In this document: positions 1-7,959 of the stretch, in pieces
How positions within the stretch are numbered: the stretch's first letter is position 1
How the letters are laid out: the number at the start of each line of letters is the position of its first letter
Source: an uncultured Actinomycetes bacterium
Lineage (GTDB): Bacteria > Actinomycetota > Actinomycetes > S36-B12 > UBA10799
Direction: 5' to 3'
Assembly (NCBI GenBank): GCA_946803585.1
Contig: CAMPEQ010000007.1
Location: forward strand, 501,336 to 565,335
Length of the DNA stretch: 64,000 nucleotides
Notes under the pieces: generated by a model
Databases searched by the model: none
Seen by the model: only the letters and a program-made list of their open reading frames with translations
What the model was told of the DNA's origin: nothing
Position numbers and translations under genes: made by a program

Positions 1-888
1 GCGGTTACTTCCAGCGATATCTACGGATACCCGGCGATGGACCGCCTCGTTAACGAGACTCGGACAGGGACCCAGGGGCAGTACGCTTCTGCCTTCGCCA
101 TCATGGCCCGAACCGCCGGTTATTCGACTCGGCTCACCTCTGGTTTTCGACTGCCAGCGGCAGAAGGCGGTCTTGTCACCACGTTGGATGCGATTGTCTG
201 GCCGGAGGTGAATCTCACTGGAGTTGGTTGGGTCTCGTTCGCGCCCGGTCCCAAATCAGCCCAGGAAGGTATCCCCGTTCCGATCACCAACTCCGATGAT
301 GTCTTCCCGACGCCAATCGATCCGGTCATCCCCGAACCCTTCCCGCAACCAGAACCCGAGCCAACAGATTCGACTCTGTCCGGATCATCACTGGTGTCGA
401 TCGTCTTGGGCCTAGTTGCGCTGTTGATCGTGGGCTTTATCGGATGGATAGGCCTCGTAGCCGTTGGCAGGTCGAGGCTCAAGTCGAACCTCTCTACGGC
501 CAATACCCCTTCATCATTCGGACCGTGGGTCTGGTCGCGTTCGGTTCGACGCCACCTCCACGCACCGGTCCCACTATCCCCCTATGCGGCCGCAACAGGC
601 GAGTCGTTATATCCCAACGGACTGCGACCTCAATCAGTGATCGATGAGGAACCTGGTCCCCGACCCAGCGAGACCCTGCGCGCGCTCGGCGCGATCGCCC
701 AGACTGCGCTCTACAGCCCGGCCGAGGTCTCAGATGAACAGCTCACCAGCGCGTGGAAGCTCGCCAACTCGGATGGTGCCGATGCCCTGCGCGCGGGCGG
801 GCTTCGTGCCAGAGCCCGCTGGCTGCTCATACCCTTGCGAAGGGAGCCCAGCGTCAGGACTTTGAGTCAGGCTCCTGATCAAGGGTGA
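1..888 (+). CDS. TgpA-like transglutaminase-fold membrane protein, 5' end outside window
   Basis: The frame is open from base 1. Transglutaminase-core-like GQYASAFAIMARTAGYSTRLTSGF and GVGWVSFAPGP are followed by a Pro-rich linker and one TM segment (LVSIVLGLVALLIVGFIGWIGLV). Catalytic positions look replaced. Confidence 0.75.
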   Translation, partial: AVTSSDIYGYPAMDRLVNETRTGTQGQYASAFAIMARTAGYSTRLTSGFRLPAAEGGLVTTLDAIVWPEVNLTGVGWVSFAPGPKSAQEGIPVPITNSDDVFPTPIDPVIPEPFPQPEPEPTDSTLSGSSLVSIVLGLVALLIVGFIGWIGLVAVGRSRLKSNLSTANTPSSFGPWVWSRSVRRHLHAPVPLSPYAAATGESLYPNGLRPQSVIDEEPGPRPSETLRALGAIAQTALYSPAEVSDEQLTSAWKLANSDGADALRAGGLRARARWLLIPLRREPSVRTLSQAPDQG

Positions 889-1315
889 TACTCAGCGAGT
901 TAATACACCACCGCTGATCCGTTGGAGTGCCATAGCCCTCACCGTCGAAGACGTGCCCAAGGTGCGAACCACAGCTCGCGCACCTGGCCTCAACACGCGT
1001 TGACATGAGCGATCGATCCTCTAGTAGGACGACCGAGTCCCCAGCCAACGGAGTGAAGAACGAAGGCCATCCACAATGGGAGTCGAACTTGGTCTCTGAC
1101 GAGAACAATGCTGCCTGACACGCTCGACAGCGGTATGTCCCGCGAGTCGTGGTGTCGGTGTACTCACCAACAAACGGGGCTTCGGTACCGGAGTCGCGCA
1201 GAACGTGATACTCCTGCGGCGAGAGCTTCTCGCGCCACTCGGTCTCTTGCCTGGCATCTGGATATGTCGTTCCATCGGGTCGCTTGACCCCATCACGAGC
1301 TGGCGTACTCGACAT
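854..1315 (-). CDS. msrB: Peptide-methionine (R)-S-oxide reductase MsrB
   Basis: CxxC pairs (CRAC, CASC), HCGWPSF, GHVFDGEG and the catalytic RWCINSLSI motif. Start chosen at MSSTPARDG. Confidence 0.95.
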   Translation of the reverse strand: MSSTPARDGVKRPDGTTYPDARQETEWREKLSPQEYHVLRDSGTEAPFVGEYTDTTTRGTYRCRACQAALFSSETKFDSHCGWPSFFTPLAGDSVVLLEDRSLMSTRVEARCASCGSHLGHVFDGEGYGTPTDQRWCINSLSITLDQEPDSKS

Positions 1316-1335
1316 ACGTCGGAGCCTCCTAAGCA

Positions 1336-2079
1336 CTAGCAGATTGCGGAGAGGAAGTCGGCTAACTCTCGTCGCCGACCGGTATAAAACGGAATCTCTT
1401 CCCGCACGTGCATCCTCGCGCGGGAAGCCCGTAGGTCCCGCATCAAATCAACGATGCGATCCAACTTGTCGGCCTCGAATGCCAAAATCCACTCATAGTC
1501 CCCTAGTGAGAAGGCTGGCACCGTATTCGCCCGGACATCTGGATATCCGCGGCCCATTTTGCCATGCTCAGCGAGCAATTCCCGGCGCTGCTCGTCAGGG
1601 AGCAAGTACCACTCGAACGATCGCACGAACGGGTAAACACTGACGTAGTCCCTGGCTCGCTCATCCGCTAGGAACGCTGGCACGTGGGACTTATTGAACT
1701 CCGCCGGACGATGAAGTGCCATCTGTGACCAAACACCGGTCAGGCTCTGGCCTAGGCCGCTGTTTAGCAGCCCGTGGTACGCCTCTTGCAGAGCGTCGCT
1801 CGTGGGGGCATGGGTCCAGAGCATGAGGTCTGCGTCCGCTCGAAACCCAGCGACGTCGTACCAGCCACGGAGTTTCACGTCCGTGGTGTCAGCTAAGCCC
1901 GCGAGTAGCCCATCAACCTCATCAGCGAGTTGCTCCGATGGACTATTCAACGTCGATCGATCGATCTTGAACACCGACCACATCGCGTAACGGACTACGT
2001 TGTTGAGATCTCGCGCCTTAGGCTTTACCGTCGGCGTCTCGGCGTCGCCGGGACTCGGTTCATGTGTCTGCTCAGCCAT
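1336..2079 (-). CDS. hemQ: Coproheme decarboxylase (HemQ/ChdC, chlorite dismutase family)
   Basis: YVSVYPFVRSFEWYLLP, GRGYPDVRANTVPAFSLGDYEWILAFE, and position next to hemY. Confidence 0.93.
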   Translation of the reverse strand: MAEQTHEPSPGDAETPTVKPKARDLNNVVRYAMWSVFKIDRSTLNSPSEQLADEVDGLLAGLADTTDVKLRGWYDVAGFRADADLMLWTHAPTSDALQEAYHGLLNSGLGQSLTGVWSQMALHRPAEFNKSHVPAFLADERARDYVSVYPFVRSFEWYLLPDEQRRELLAEHGKMGRGYPDVRANTVPAFSLGDYEWILAFEADKLDRIVDLMRDLRASRARMHVREEIPFYTGRRRELADFLSAIC

Positions 2080-3712
2080 GTGCGATCCGTCCTCGTTCTT
2101 TCAAATAGCCGGCGGTCTGACCCGCAGCGAACTGTGCGGAGCCGATACACGCCGGAATGCCAACACCATCGTAGGCCGCACCGCACAATGATATCCCGGG
2201 TGTCGACGACAGCGCTTCACGTGCCGACATCATCCGCTCTCGATGACCCACTGTGTACTGCGGAAGCGAGTCGTCCCAGCGAGTAATAGTGCTCGCGACA
2301 GGCTTGGCAGACAACCCGGCAATCGCGGCCAGGTCTTTTACCGCAACCTGAGCAAGTTCGTCGTTGCTGTGCTCTTGAACGAACGGATCGCCGAAGCGAC
2401 CAAGCGATGTTCGAACGACGGCAACGCTGCGCTTGTTTCCCTCGGAGTCCCGTGCACGCGCGCCTGCCCGTGCAACCCATGACCACTTCCGCGAGGCATA
2501 CGTTGCGGCCTTCACTGCGAACCCCTCCACCGGCGGGACCAAAAAGCCGCTGCCAGAGACAGTCGCCGGAATATCGTCCGGTGAATACATCAATGTTGCG
2601 AGGGCAACCGAGGCGTAGGGAACGGTATCCAGTAGCACGGCTGCCGCGGGATTGACCTTTGCCAGCATCTTCGCTGCCGCGGGCGCTGGCACCGCCACCA
2701 CCACGGCATCGAAGTCTTGCGGAGTCGACCGCCCGTCGATTCGAGCCGAGACTCGCCAGCCAGCACTCGTCCGACGAATCGTCGACACCGGCGCATCACA
2801 CTCGATCTGCACACCTCGTTGCTTAAGCCGATCCGCCATCGCGATTGGCAGGCGCCCTAATCCGCCAGAAATTCCTGCAAAGATCGGTCCGCCCTTACGT
2901 GCTCCACTGTTGGCGGCGCCGGTTGCGCGTGCTTCTCGGGCGGCCACCAGCAACGACTTCTCTCGCCGGGCAAGGCGGTAGAGCGCGGGCACCGTCATCT
3001 CGAGGCTGAGGTTGTCTGCTTGACCGGCATAGACTCCCCCGAGCATTGGCTCCACGAGTCGGTCAACTACCTCGCGGCCGACTCTGGTCGTAACGTAGTC
3101 ACCAATCGAGATGTCGCCGGTTAAGTCCGTCTTAGGAAGCACATGATCGAGCGGGATCCTCATCAGCCCCGGAACGCTCATAACGTCGCTTGCTGCCAGC
3201 GCCCGTAGATCTGTGGGGATTCCGCTTATGAGACCAGCTGGAAGCGGCTGTAATTCCCCATGAGCGACGACACTGGCCTTCATGGTCGAGGGACTCACCA
3301 GGGATGAACTCAGGCCCGCTGCCTTGGCCATTGCGATTGCTTCGGGCCGGACGGCAAGCATGGACTCGGCACCGGCATCGAGATTGATCCCCTCCAGTTC
3401 CAGCAACTGCAACTTGCCGCCAACGGAGGAGCTGGACTCGAAGACCGTGATCTCGGCATCAACGTTGCGGTCCTTGACGAGCGACCAGGCTGCCGACAAT
3501 CCAGCGATTCCTCCGCCAATGATCGCGATCCTGGGAGTGGGTTCTCCTGGCCTGCTCGTGGTTGCCACGGACTCCTCCACTGACTCACCATCGCCAGGTC
3601 GCTTACCCGTGAGCGCAACCTCAGCAATGTCAGCGACATCTTGTGCAAGGCTCGTCACCAGATCACCGGCGATCAAGCGCAGACTCGGACGTGGGGACCG
3701 CGGTTCAGCCAT
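2072..3712 (-). CDS. hemY: Protoporphyrinogen/coproporphyrinogen III oxidase (HemY/CgoX)
   Basis: FAD motif IAIIGGGIAGLSAAWSL, EGINLDAGAESMLAVRPEAIAMAKAAGL, C-terminal GVGIPACIGSAQFAA. Overlaps hemQ by 8 bp. Confidence 0.92.
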   Translation of the reverse strand: MAEPRSPRPSLRLIAGDLVTSLAQDVADIAEVALTGKRPGDGESVEESVATTSRPGEPTPRIAIIGGGIAGLSAAWSLVKDRNVDAEITVFESSSSVGGKLQLLELEGINLDAGAESMLAVRPEAIAMAKAAGLSSSLVSPSTMKASVVAHGELQPLPAGLISGIPTDLRALAASDVMSVPGLMRIPLDHVLPKTDLTGDISIGDYVTTRVGREVVDRLVEPMLGGVYAGQADNLSLEMTVPALYRLARREKSLLVAAREARATGAANSGARKGGPIFAGISGGLGRLPIAMADRLKQRGVQIECDAPVSTIRRTSAGWRVSARIDGRSTPQDFDAVVVAVPAPAAAKMLAKVNPAAAVLLDTVPYASVALATLMYSPDDIPATVSGSGFLVPPVEGFAVKAATYASRKWSWVARAGARARDSEGNKRSVAVVRTSLGRFGDPFVQEHSNDELAQVAVKDLAAIAGLSAKPVASTITRWDDSLPQYTVGHRERMMSAREALSSTPGISLCGAAYDGVGIPACIGSAQFAAGQTAGYLKERGRIAHG

Positions 3713-3800
3713 AGCGTCACTCTCTCACTCTCAGGCTTCCCTCGCTCACTTTCGGCACCGTGTTCCACTCCAAAACCACAGCAGCAGCACCTGCCGTGAA

Positions 3801-4223
3801 CTACTTAACCGCCAGGAACTGCGCCGAGAGGTCGAGTTGCCGAGCCGGAAGACCAAGGAGTCGAGCAACTCGCGAAATGAAGCTTGCAGCATCGCGCAGC
3901 GAGTCATCAGCTTCCCTGGTGGTGACCACAACGGTGCCCGACGATGCAGCGGCGCGCTTCTCGGAACTGTAGTTGAACAGCTCGGCCCACTCTGCAAGTT
4001 CGGGTGCGAACCTAACAAGCAACTGCCAAACATTCGTAACGCGAGCGCGCGGAGCCGGTAGAGTCGATGTTTGCGTCGACCTGTCGGCCACCATCGCAGC
4101 GGCGGCACGAAGGGCGGCGAGTTGGGCGTCAACGTATCGCCGGGTTGGGTCAGACTCCCTCGCCGAAGTCCCCAAACCACTGATTGCCAACCGGACTAGG
4201 TCATGAGCTTCACTCGAACACAT
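3801..4223 (-). CDS. SAV_6107-type HEPN domain protein
   Basis: 140-aa helical protein with RYVDAQLAALRAAAAMVADR and VWQLLVRFAPELAEWAELF, recognised as the SAV_6107/HEPN pattern. Confidence 0.75.
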   Translation of the reverse strand: MCSSEAHDLVRLAISGLGTSARESDPTRRYVDAQLAALRAAAAMVADRSTQTSTLPAPRARVTNVWQLLVRFAPELAEWAELFNYSSEKRAAASSGTVVVTTREADDSLRDAASFISRVARLLGLPARQLDLSAQFLAVK

Positions 4224-4229
4224 GTTCGA
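4214..4229. promoter_or_regulatory. Putative LexA/SOS box TCGAACACATGTTCGA
   Basis: Perfect 16-bp palindrome matching the recalled actinobacterial SOS-box consensus TCGAAC-N4-GTTCGA. Overlaps the start codon (4221-4223) of the HEPN gene. Confidence 0.65.
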
Positions 4230-4341
4230 AGCGTAGTCGTCTGGCTTGCCCTAGTCAACCACTATTCCGGCGTAGTTGCCGCGACCCGGCAGCCAGCTAC
4301 CGCCTCCAAAATTCCTGACCCTGACCCGAAACGCGCGGTGG

Positions 4342-4371
4342 TTGTCGCGGTGTCCCAATAGCGGCTACTAG
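4342..4371 (+). promoter_or_regulatory. Possible promoter of crtA-like gene
   Basis: TTGTCG at 4342-4347, 18-nt spacer, TACTAG at 4366-4371, nine bases before the ATG at 4381. Fits a near-leaderless start. Motif only. Confidence 0.35.
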
Positions 4372-4380
4372 CGTGTCCCT

Positions 4381-5109
4381 ATGGCCGAGACGCAGCGAGT
4401 CCCTCCAACAGTGGTTGTCCACTTGTGGGGTGTGAGCTTGCGTGGGCTTCCTGGCTCGTTCATCCGAATGGCGACGCAGCCATGGCTGCTACGCGAAGGA
4501 GCCCGACGACGCAGCCACGGCCTACGGTTCGCCAAGCTTGTGGGTACTGGCTCTGGCCAATCCTTCAGCGTTCGCGATGCGGATCCACGTCACTGGGGCT
4601 TGATCACCGCGTGGGACGACGAGGCTGACGCACGCGTATTCGAGCAAAGTGACGTGGTGACCAACTGGGACCGCCACTCGTTCGAGAAGGCACGGTTCGT
4701 GCTCGATCCGATACATAGTCGTGGCCAGTGGGGAGGCAAAGAGCCCTTCAGCCCCGGAACCAGAACGACGCAGGACTCCCCGATCGCAGCTATCACCCGA
4801 GCTCGCGTGCGCGCCACTGCGTGGCGACTCTTCAGTTCGGCAGTCCCACCCGTGGCTGCAGCAGCGAATGATTCTGCGGGCCTACTACTGAGCACCGGAA
4901 TTGGTGAAGCTCCGATCGGCCTACAGGGCACCTTCTCGATCTGGCGCGATTCCGCCGCCTTGCGCAGCTTTGCACAGGGCTCCTCCCATCAACTTGTTGT
5001 CGATCGCACAGCGAGCACCGGTTGGTATTCCGAGGAGCTCTTCGCCCGGTTCAGCGTGAGATCGGCTCTCGGCGAGTTCTGTCACAAGTCGGTGGACTTC
5101 AGTCGATGA
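4381..5109 (+). CDS. crtA: Spheroidene monooxygenase-like protein (CrtA family)
   Basis: GLRFAKLVGTGSGQSF, QWGGKEPFSP, SPIAAITRARVR and GIGEAPIGLQGTFSIW...WYSEELFARF line up with recalled CrtA sequence blocks. Confidence 0.85.
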   Translation: MAETQRVPPTVVVHLWGVSLRGLPGSFIRMATQPWLLREGARRRSHGLRFAKLVGTGSGQSFSVRDADPRHWGLITAWDDEADARVFEQSDVVTNWDRHSFEKARFVLDPIHSRGQWGGKEPFSPGTRTTQDSPIAAITRARVRATAWRLFSSAVPPVAAAANDSAGLLLSTGIGEAPIGLQGTFSIWRDSAALRSFAQGSSHQLVVDRTASTGWYSEELFARFSVRSALGEFCHKSVDFSR

Positions 5110-5963
5110 GCCATCCCACCCAGTCGTCTCAGGATCGCCCCGCGACGCGGACTAGCTGGATTCCGTGGGTCGGGCTGGTAGCCACTATTGGCCTTCAGAT
5201 CTTGTGGCCGCTGTCTTCTGGCCAGCCAAGGATTGCGCTCACAATCACAACTGTGATCGTCTTTGCGGCCACTAGCGTTAGTCATGCGTGGGTGACCCAC
5301 GGGGCCGGCTGGGCGATGGCCTACCTCGGCATCACGTTCGGGTTCGCGTTCGCCCTTGAAGCGGTCGGCACCAATAGCGGATTCCCGTTCGGGGCATACG
5401 AGTACGGCGACATGCTGGGAGTGCGCGTTACCGACGTGCCCCTGCTCATCCCCCTCGCCTGGGCAATGACTGCCTACCCGGTACTGCTACTGAGTCGGCG
5501 TATTGCACAGTCCTTCACTAGCGCGGGCGTAATCCGGTACGTCGCAACGACCGCGGTAGGCGCATTCGCCATGACAACCTGGGATCTCTTCCTCGACCCG
5601 CAAATGGTCTCGCAGGACTACTGGGTGTGGCGTGATCCCTCACCCGCCCTGCCGGGAATTGAAGGGATACCTGCGGGCAACTATCTGGGCTGGCTAGTCG
5701 GAAGCGCAATCCTGATCGCTCTACTTAACTCCTTGCCGACGAGAATCGCTGATGAGCGAGTTCCGGCTGCACTCTGGACATGGACCTGGGTCGGCGGAAT
5801 CATCTCGAATGCCTTCTTCTTCGGCCGCCCATCTGTTGCCGTCGTTGGCGGTATTGCGATGGGATTGGTAACGGTTCCCTACCTCTACCTCCTCACCAGG
5901 GATCGACGAACTCCCACCAGCAGCCAAGCCGCCGACCAGCCCCTGGCACAGGTGGATCAGTGA
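5106..5963 (+). CDS. cruF: CruF-like carotenoid 1',2'-hydratase family membrane protein (DUF422)
   Basis: ALEAVGTNSGFPFGAYEYGDMLGVRVTDVPLLIPLAW and FAMTTWDLFLDPQMV...GNYLGWLVG. ATGA overlap with the crtA-like gene. Confidence 0.85.
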   Translation: MSHPTQSSQDRPATRTSWIPWVGLVATIGLQILWPLSSGQPRIALTITTVIVFAATSVSHAWVTHGAGWAMAYLGITFGFAFALEAVGTNSGFPFGAYEYGDMLGVRVTDVPLLIPLAWAMTAYPVLLLSRRIAQSFTSAGVIRYVATTAVGAFAMTTWDLFLDPQMVSQDYWVWRDPSPALPGIEGIPAGNYLGWLVGSAILIALLNSLPTRIADERVPAALWTWTWVGGIISNAFFFGRPSVAVVGGIAMGLVTVPYLYLLTRDRRTPTSSQAADQPLAQVDQ

Positions 5964-7174
5964 ACTCGCTCGTTCCTCCCCGGTCGACGACGGTGCAACC
6001 ACGGCGGTGGCGACGACCACTCCAGATAGCGATGGCGGTATCGGCAGGACTTGGTGTTGCCCTCGCCGGCCAAACACTGCGCAACTGCCGAGCGCTGCCA
6101 TCAGTGACAGTCCGAAAACCCACTAGCGAAGAGCCTGATATGAGCAACAACGTCGGCACCCGCGCGGGGCAAACACCCACACCGACGATCGCAGTCTTAC
6201 TTCCCGTTCGAAATGAGCAACGCAACATTCGCCAGTGTCTGGATTCCATCCTTGCCCAGCAAGGAGTGACCGAGATCATCGTGCTGGATGATCAATCAAC
6301 AGATGACACCGCTGAGATGGCCGCTGAGCTGCTTGGATCAGATCCACGCGCACAACTGATCCTTGGCGAGAGTGACCCACCCGAGAACTGGCTGGGGAAG
6401 CCGTGGGCGTGCGCCCGACTTGCCGCGGCGACGAATGCCGACGTGCTCGTCTTCGTCGATGCCGACGTCGTCTTGGAACCTTCCGCCGTCGTGGCCTCCA
6501 CCGACCTGCTGATCGCGGAGGGTCTGGCCATGCTGTGTCCCTATCCGCAGCAGGACGCCAACACCGCTCTCACTCGACTCATTCAGCCCCTCTTGCAATG
6601 GTCGTGGCTTACCTTCATTCCCTACCGCTACTCCATGACCGCACAACCACCGTCGATGGCCGTTGGCAATGGCCAACTCGCGCTGTTTACCCGGGATGCC
6701 TACTTGCAGGTCGGAGGCCACCACGCCGTTGCCAATGAAGTTGTCGAAGACATCGCTCTCGCGCGAGCGCTTCGCAGCGCTGGAATGCGTACCGCAGTTG
6801 TCGATGGTCACCAGATCGCCACCTGCAAGATGTACGCGACCGACCGCGAGTTGATAGACGGCTACACCAAATCCCTCTGGCAGGCATTCGGCCCTCCCGT
6901 CCAGCAACTCAGCACCCTGGGACTTCTCGCCTACCTCTATCTACTCCCCCCGATTGCGCTCAGCAGTAGTGACCGCCCAACTCGGGTCTCGACGATAGTG
7001 GCGATGGCAGCGGCAGTGGTCGGGCGTGGCTTGGTCGCACACCGAACCGGACAACGGATACTCCCGGAAGTCGCCTTTGCGCCTGTCGCGGTCGGCGGAC
7101 TGATCGCCCTCACCGCGTTGTCAACATATCGCCGTGCACGGGGGCAGCTAACGTGGAAGGGCCGCCGGGTATAG
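5960..7174 (+). CDS. Family 2 glycosyltransferase, possibly CruG-like
   Basis: TIAVLLPVRNEQRNIRQCLDSI, VLDDQSTDDT, DVLVFVDADVVL. GTG start at 5960 overlaps the cruF-like stop. Confidence 0.85.
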   Translation: MNSLVPPRSTTVQPRRWRRPLQIAMAVSAGLGVALAGQTLRNCRALPSVTVRKPTSEEPDMSNNVGTRAGQTPTPTIAVLLPVRNEQRNIRQCLDSILAQQGVTEIIVLDDQSTDDTAEMAAELLGSDPRAQLILGESDPPENWLGKPWACARLAAATNADVLVFVDADVVLEPSAVVASTDLLIAEGLAMLCPYPQQDANTALTRLIQPLLQWSWLTFIPYRYSMTAQPPSMAVGNGQLALFTRDAYLQVGGHHAVANEVVEDIALARALRSAGMRTAVVDGHQIATCKMYATDRELIDGYTKSLWQAFGPPVQQLSTLGLLAYLYLLPPIALSSSDRPTRVSTIVAMAAAVVGRGLVAHRTGQRILPEVAFAPVAVGGLIALTALSTYRRARGQLTWKGRRV

Positions 7175-7939
7175 CGGCTGACGATCTTTGATCGCGGCCC
7201 ATAGCCGGGTGCCAAACTCGAAGTGCCACCACTCACAGTCGAGCTGGACGAATCCAGCCGTGACCATCACGCAGCGCAGTAGCCGACGTAAGTCTCGCAC
7301 CATCCGGTCAGCATCGCCCGCACCATCCGGGGCCCCAACCTGCTCGAAGTAGTCACTAGTCGCGGCCGGGACGAACTCGTCAAATCTTGTGCCCAGATTG
7401 AGCGGAACTGACTGCCAAGTCAGGGTCACATCTAGCGTGCCACCTGTCGCATGTGGCGGGGGCCTAGTCGCATCTAGTGAGGGCGGACTGACGAACCCCG
7501 GTGCGAGACCACCATCTTGGTAAGCGACCGTATGAAGCTCACGCTGGAGTTGTGGGTCACGCCAGCCGTCCCACACGGCGAAACCAAATCCTGGTGGGAG
7601 CTGACGCAGCGCCAACCGCAGCGCTGCTCGGGTTCCTTCTCGGATCATCGCGCTGGGGACCGCATGCGGCCAACCCTCGTGCCAATAGGCGCCGAGATCA
7701 CGGATGAGCGCGGTGTCGATTGCTACCAGGCTCTCCTGTCGACCATAGGCCTGCTCGGGTGAGACAGGCGGGAACGAGTCCCCGCTCGGATCGCCCAACA
7801 GCGACGGGATTGCCGAGTAGGTCGAAAGATCCGGTATCGCCGGAATGTCAGGGACCACCACCGAAATCGATTCAACGTCGACGCCACACCACTGGTAAGT
7901 CGGCAACTGCGAGAGCCGGTGCTGATGATCGTGAGCCAT
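7148..7939 (-). CDS. D-alanyl-D-alanine dipeptidase (VanX/DdpX-like)
   Basis: PPHATGGTLDVTL and CEWWHFEFG zinc-ligand motifs, GFAVWDGWRDPQLQRELH. Confidence 0.85.
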   Translation of the reverse strand: MAHDHQHRLSQLPTYQWCGVDVESISVVVPDIPAIPDLSTYSAIPSLLGDPSGDSFPPVSPEQAYGRQESLVAIDTALIRDLGAYWHEGWPHAVPSAMIREGTRAALRLALRQLPPGFGFAVWDGWRDPQLQRELHTVAYQDGGLAPGFVSPPSLDATRPPPHATGGTLDVTLTWQSVPLNLGTRFDEFVPAATSDYFEQVGAPDGAGDADRMVRDLRRLLRCVMVTAGFVQLDCEWWHFEFGTRLWAAIKDRQPLYPAALPR

Positions 7940-7959
7940 AGGACATATCGTCGGGCACC

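Noticed and set aside
1284-1643. 119-aa plus-strand ORF at the msrB/hemQ junction
   Set aside because: Antisense to hemQ and without family features.
3282-4061. 259-aa plus-strand ORF
   Set aside because: It lies antisense to the well-supported hemY and HEPN genes, has low-complexity Ser/Arg-rich sequence and no motif. Shadow ORF.
3801-4223. HEPN gene as a toxin of a HEPN/MNT toxin-antitoxin system
   Set aside because: No MNT nucleotidyltransferase partner next to it and no evident Rx4-6H ribonuclease motif.
7148-7939. VanX-like gene as a vancomycin resistance cluster
   Set aside because: No vanH, vanA or vanRS genes in the window. A housekeeping dipeptidase is more likely.
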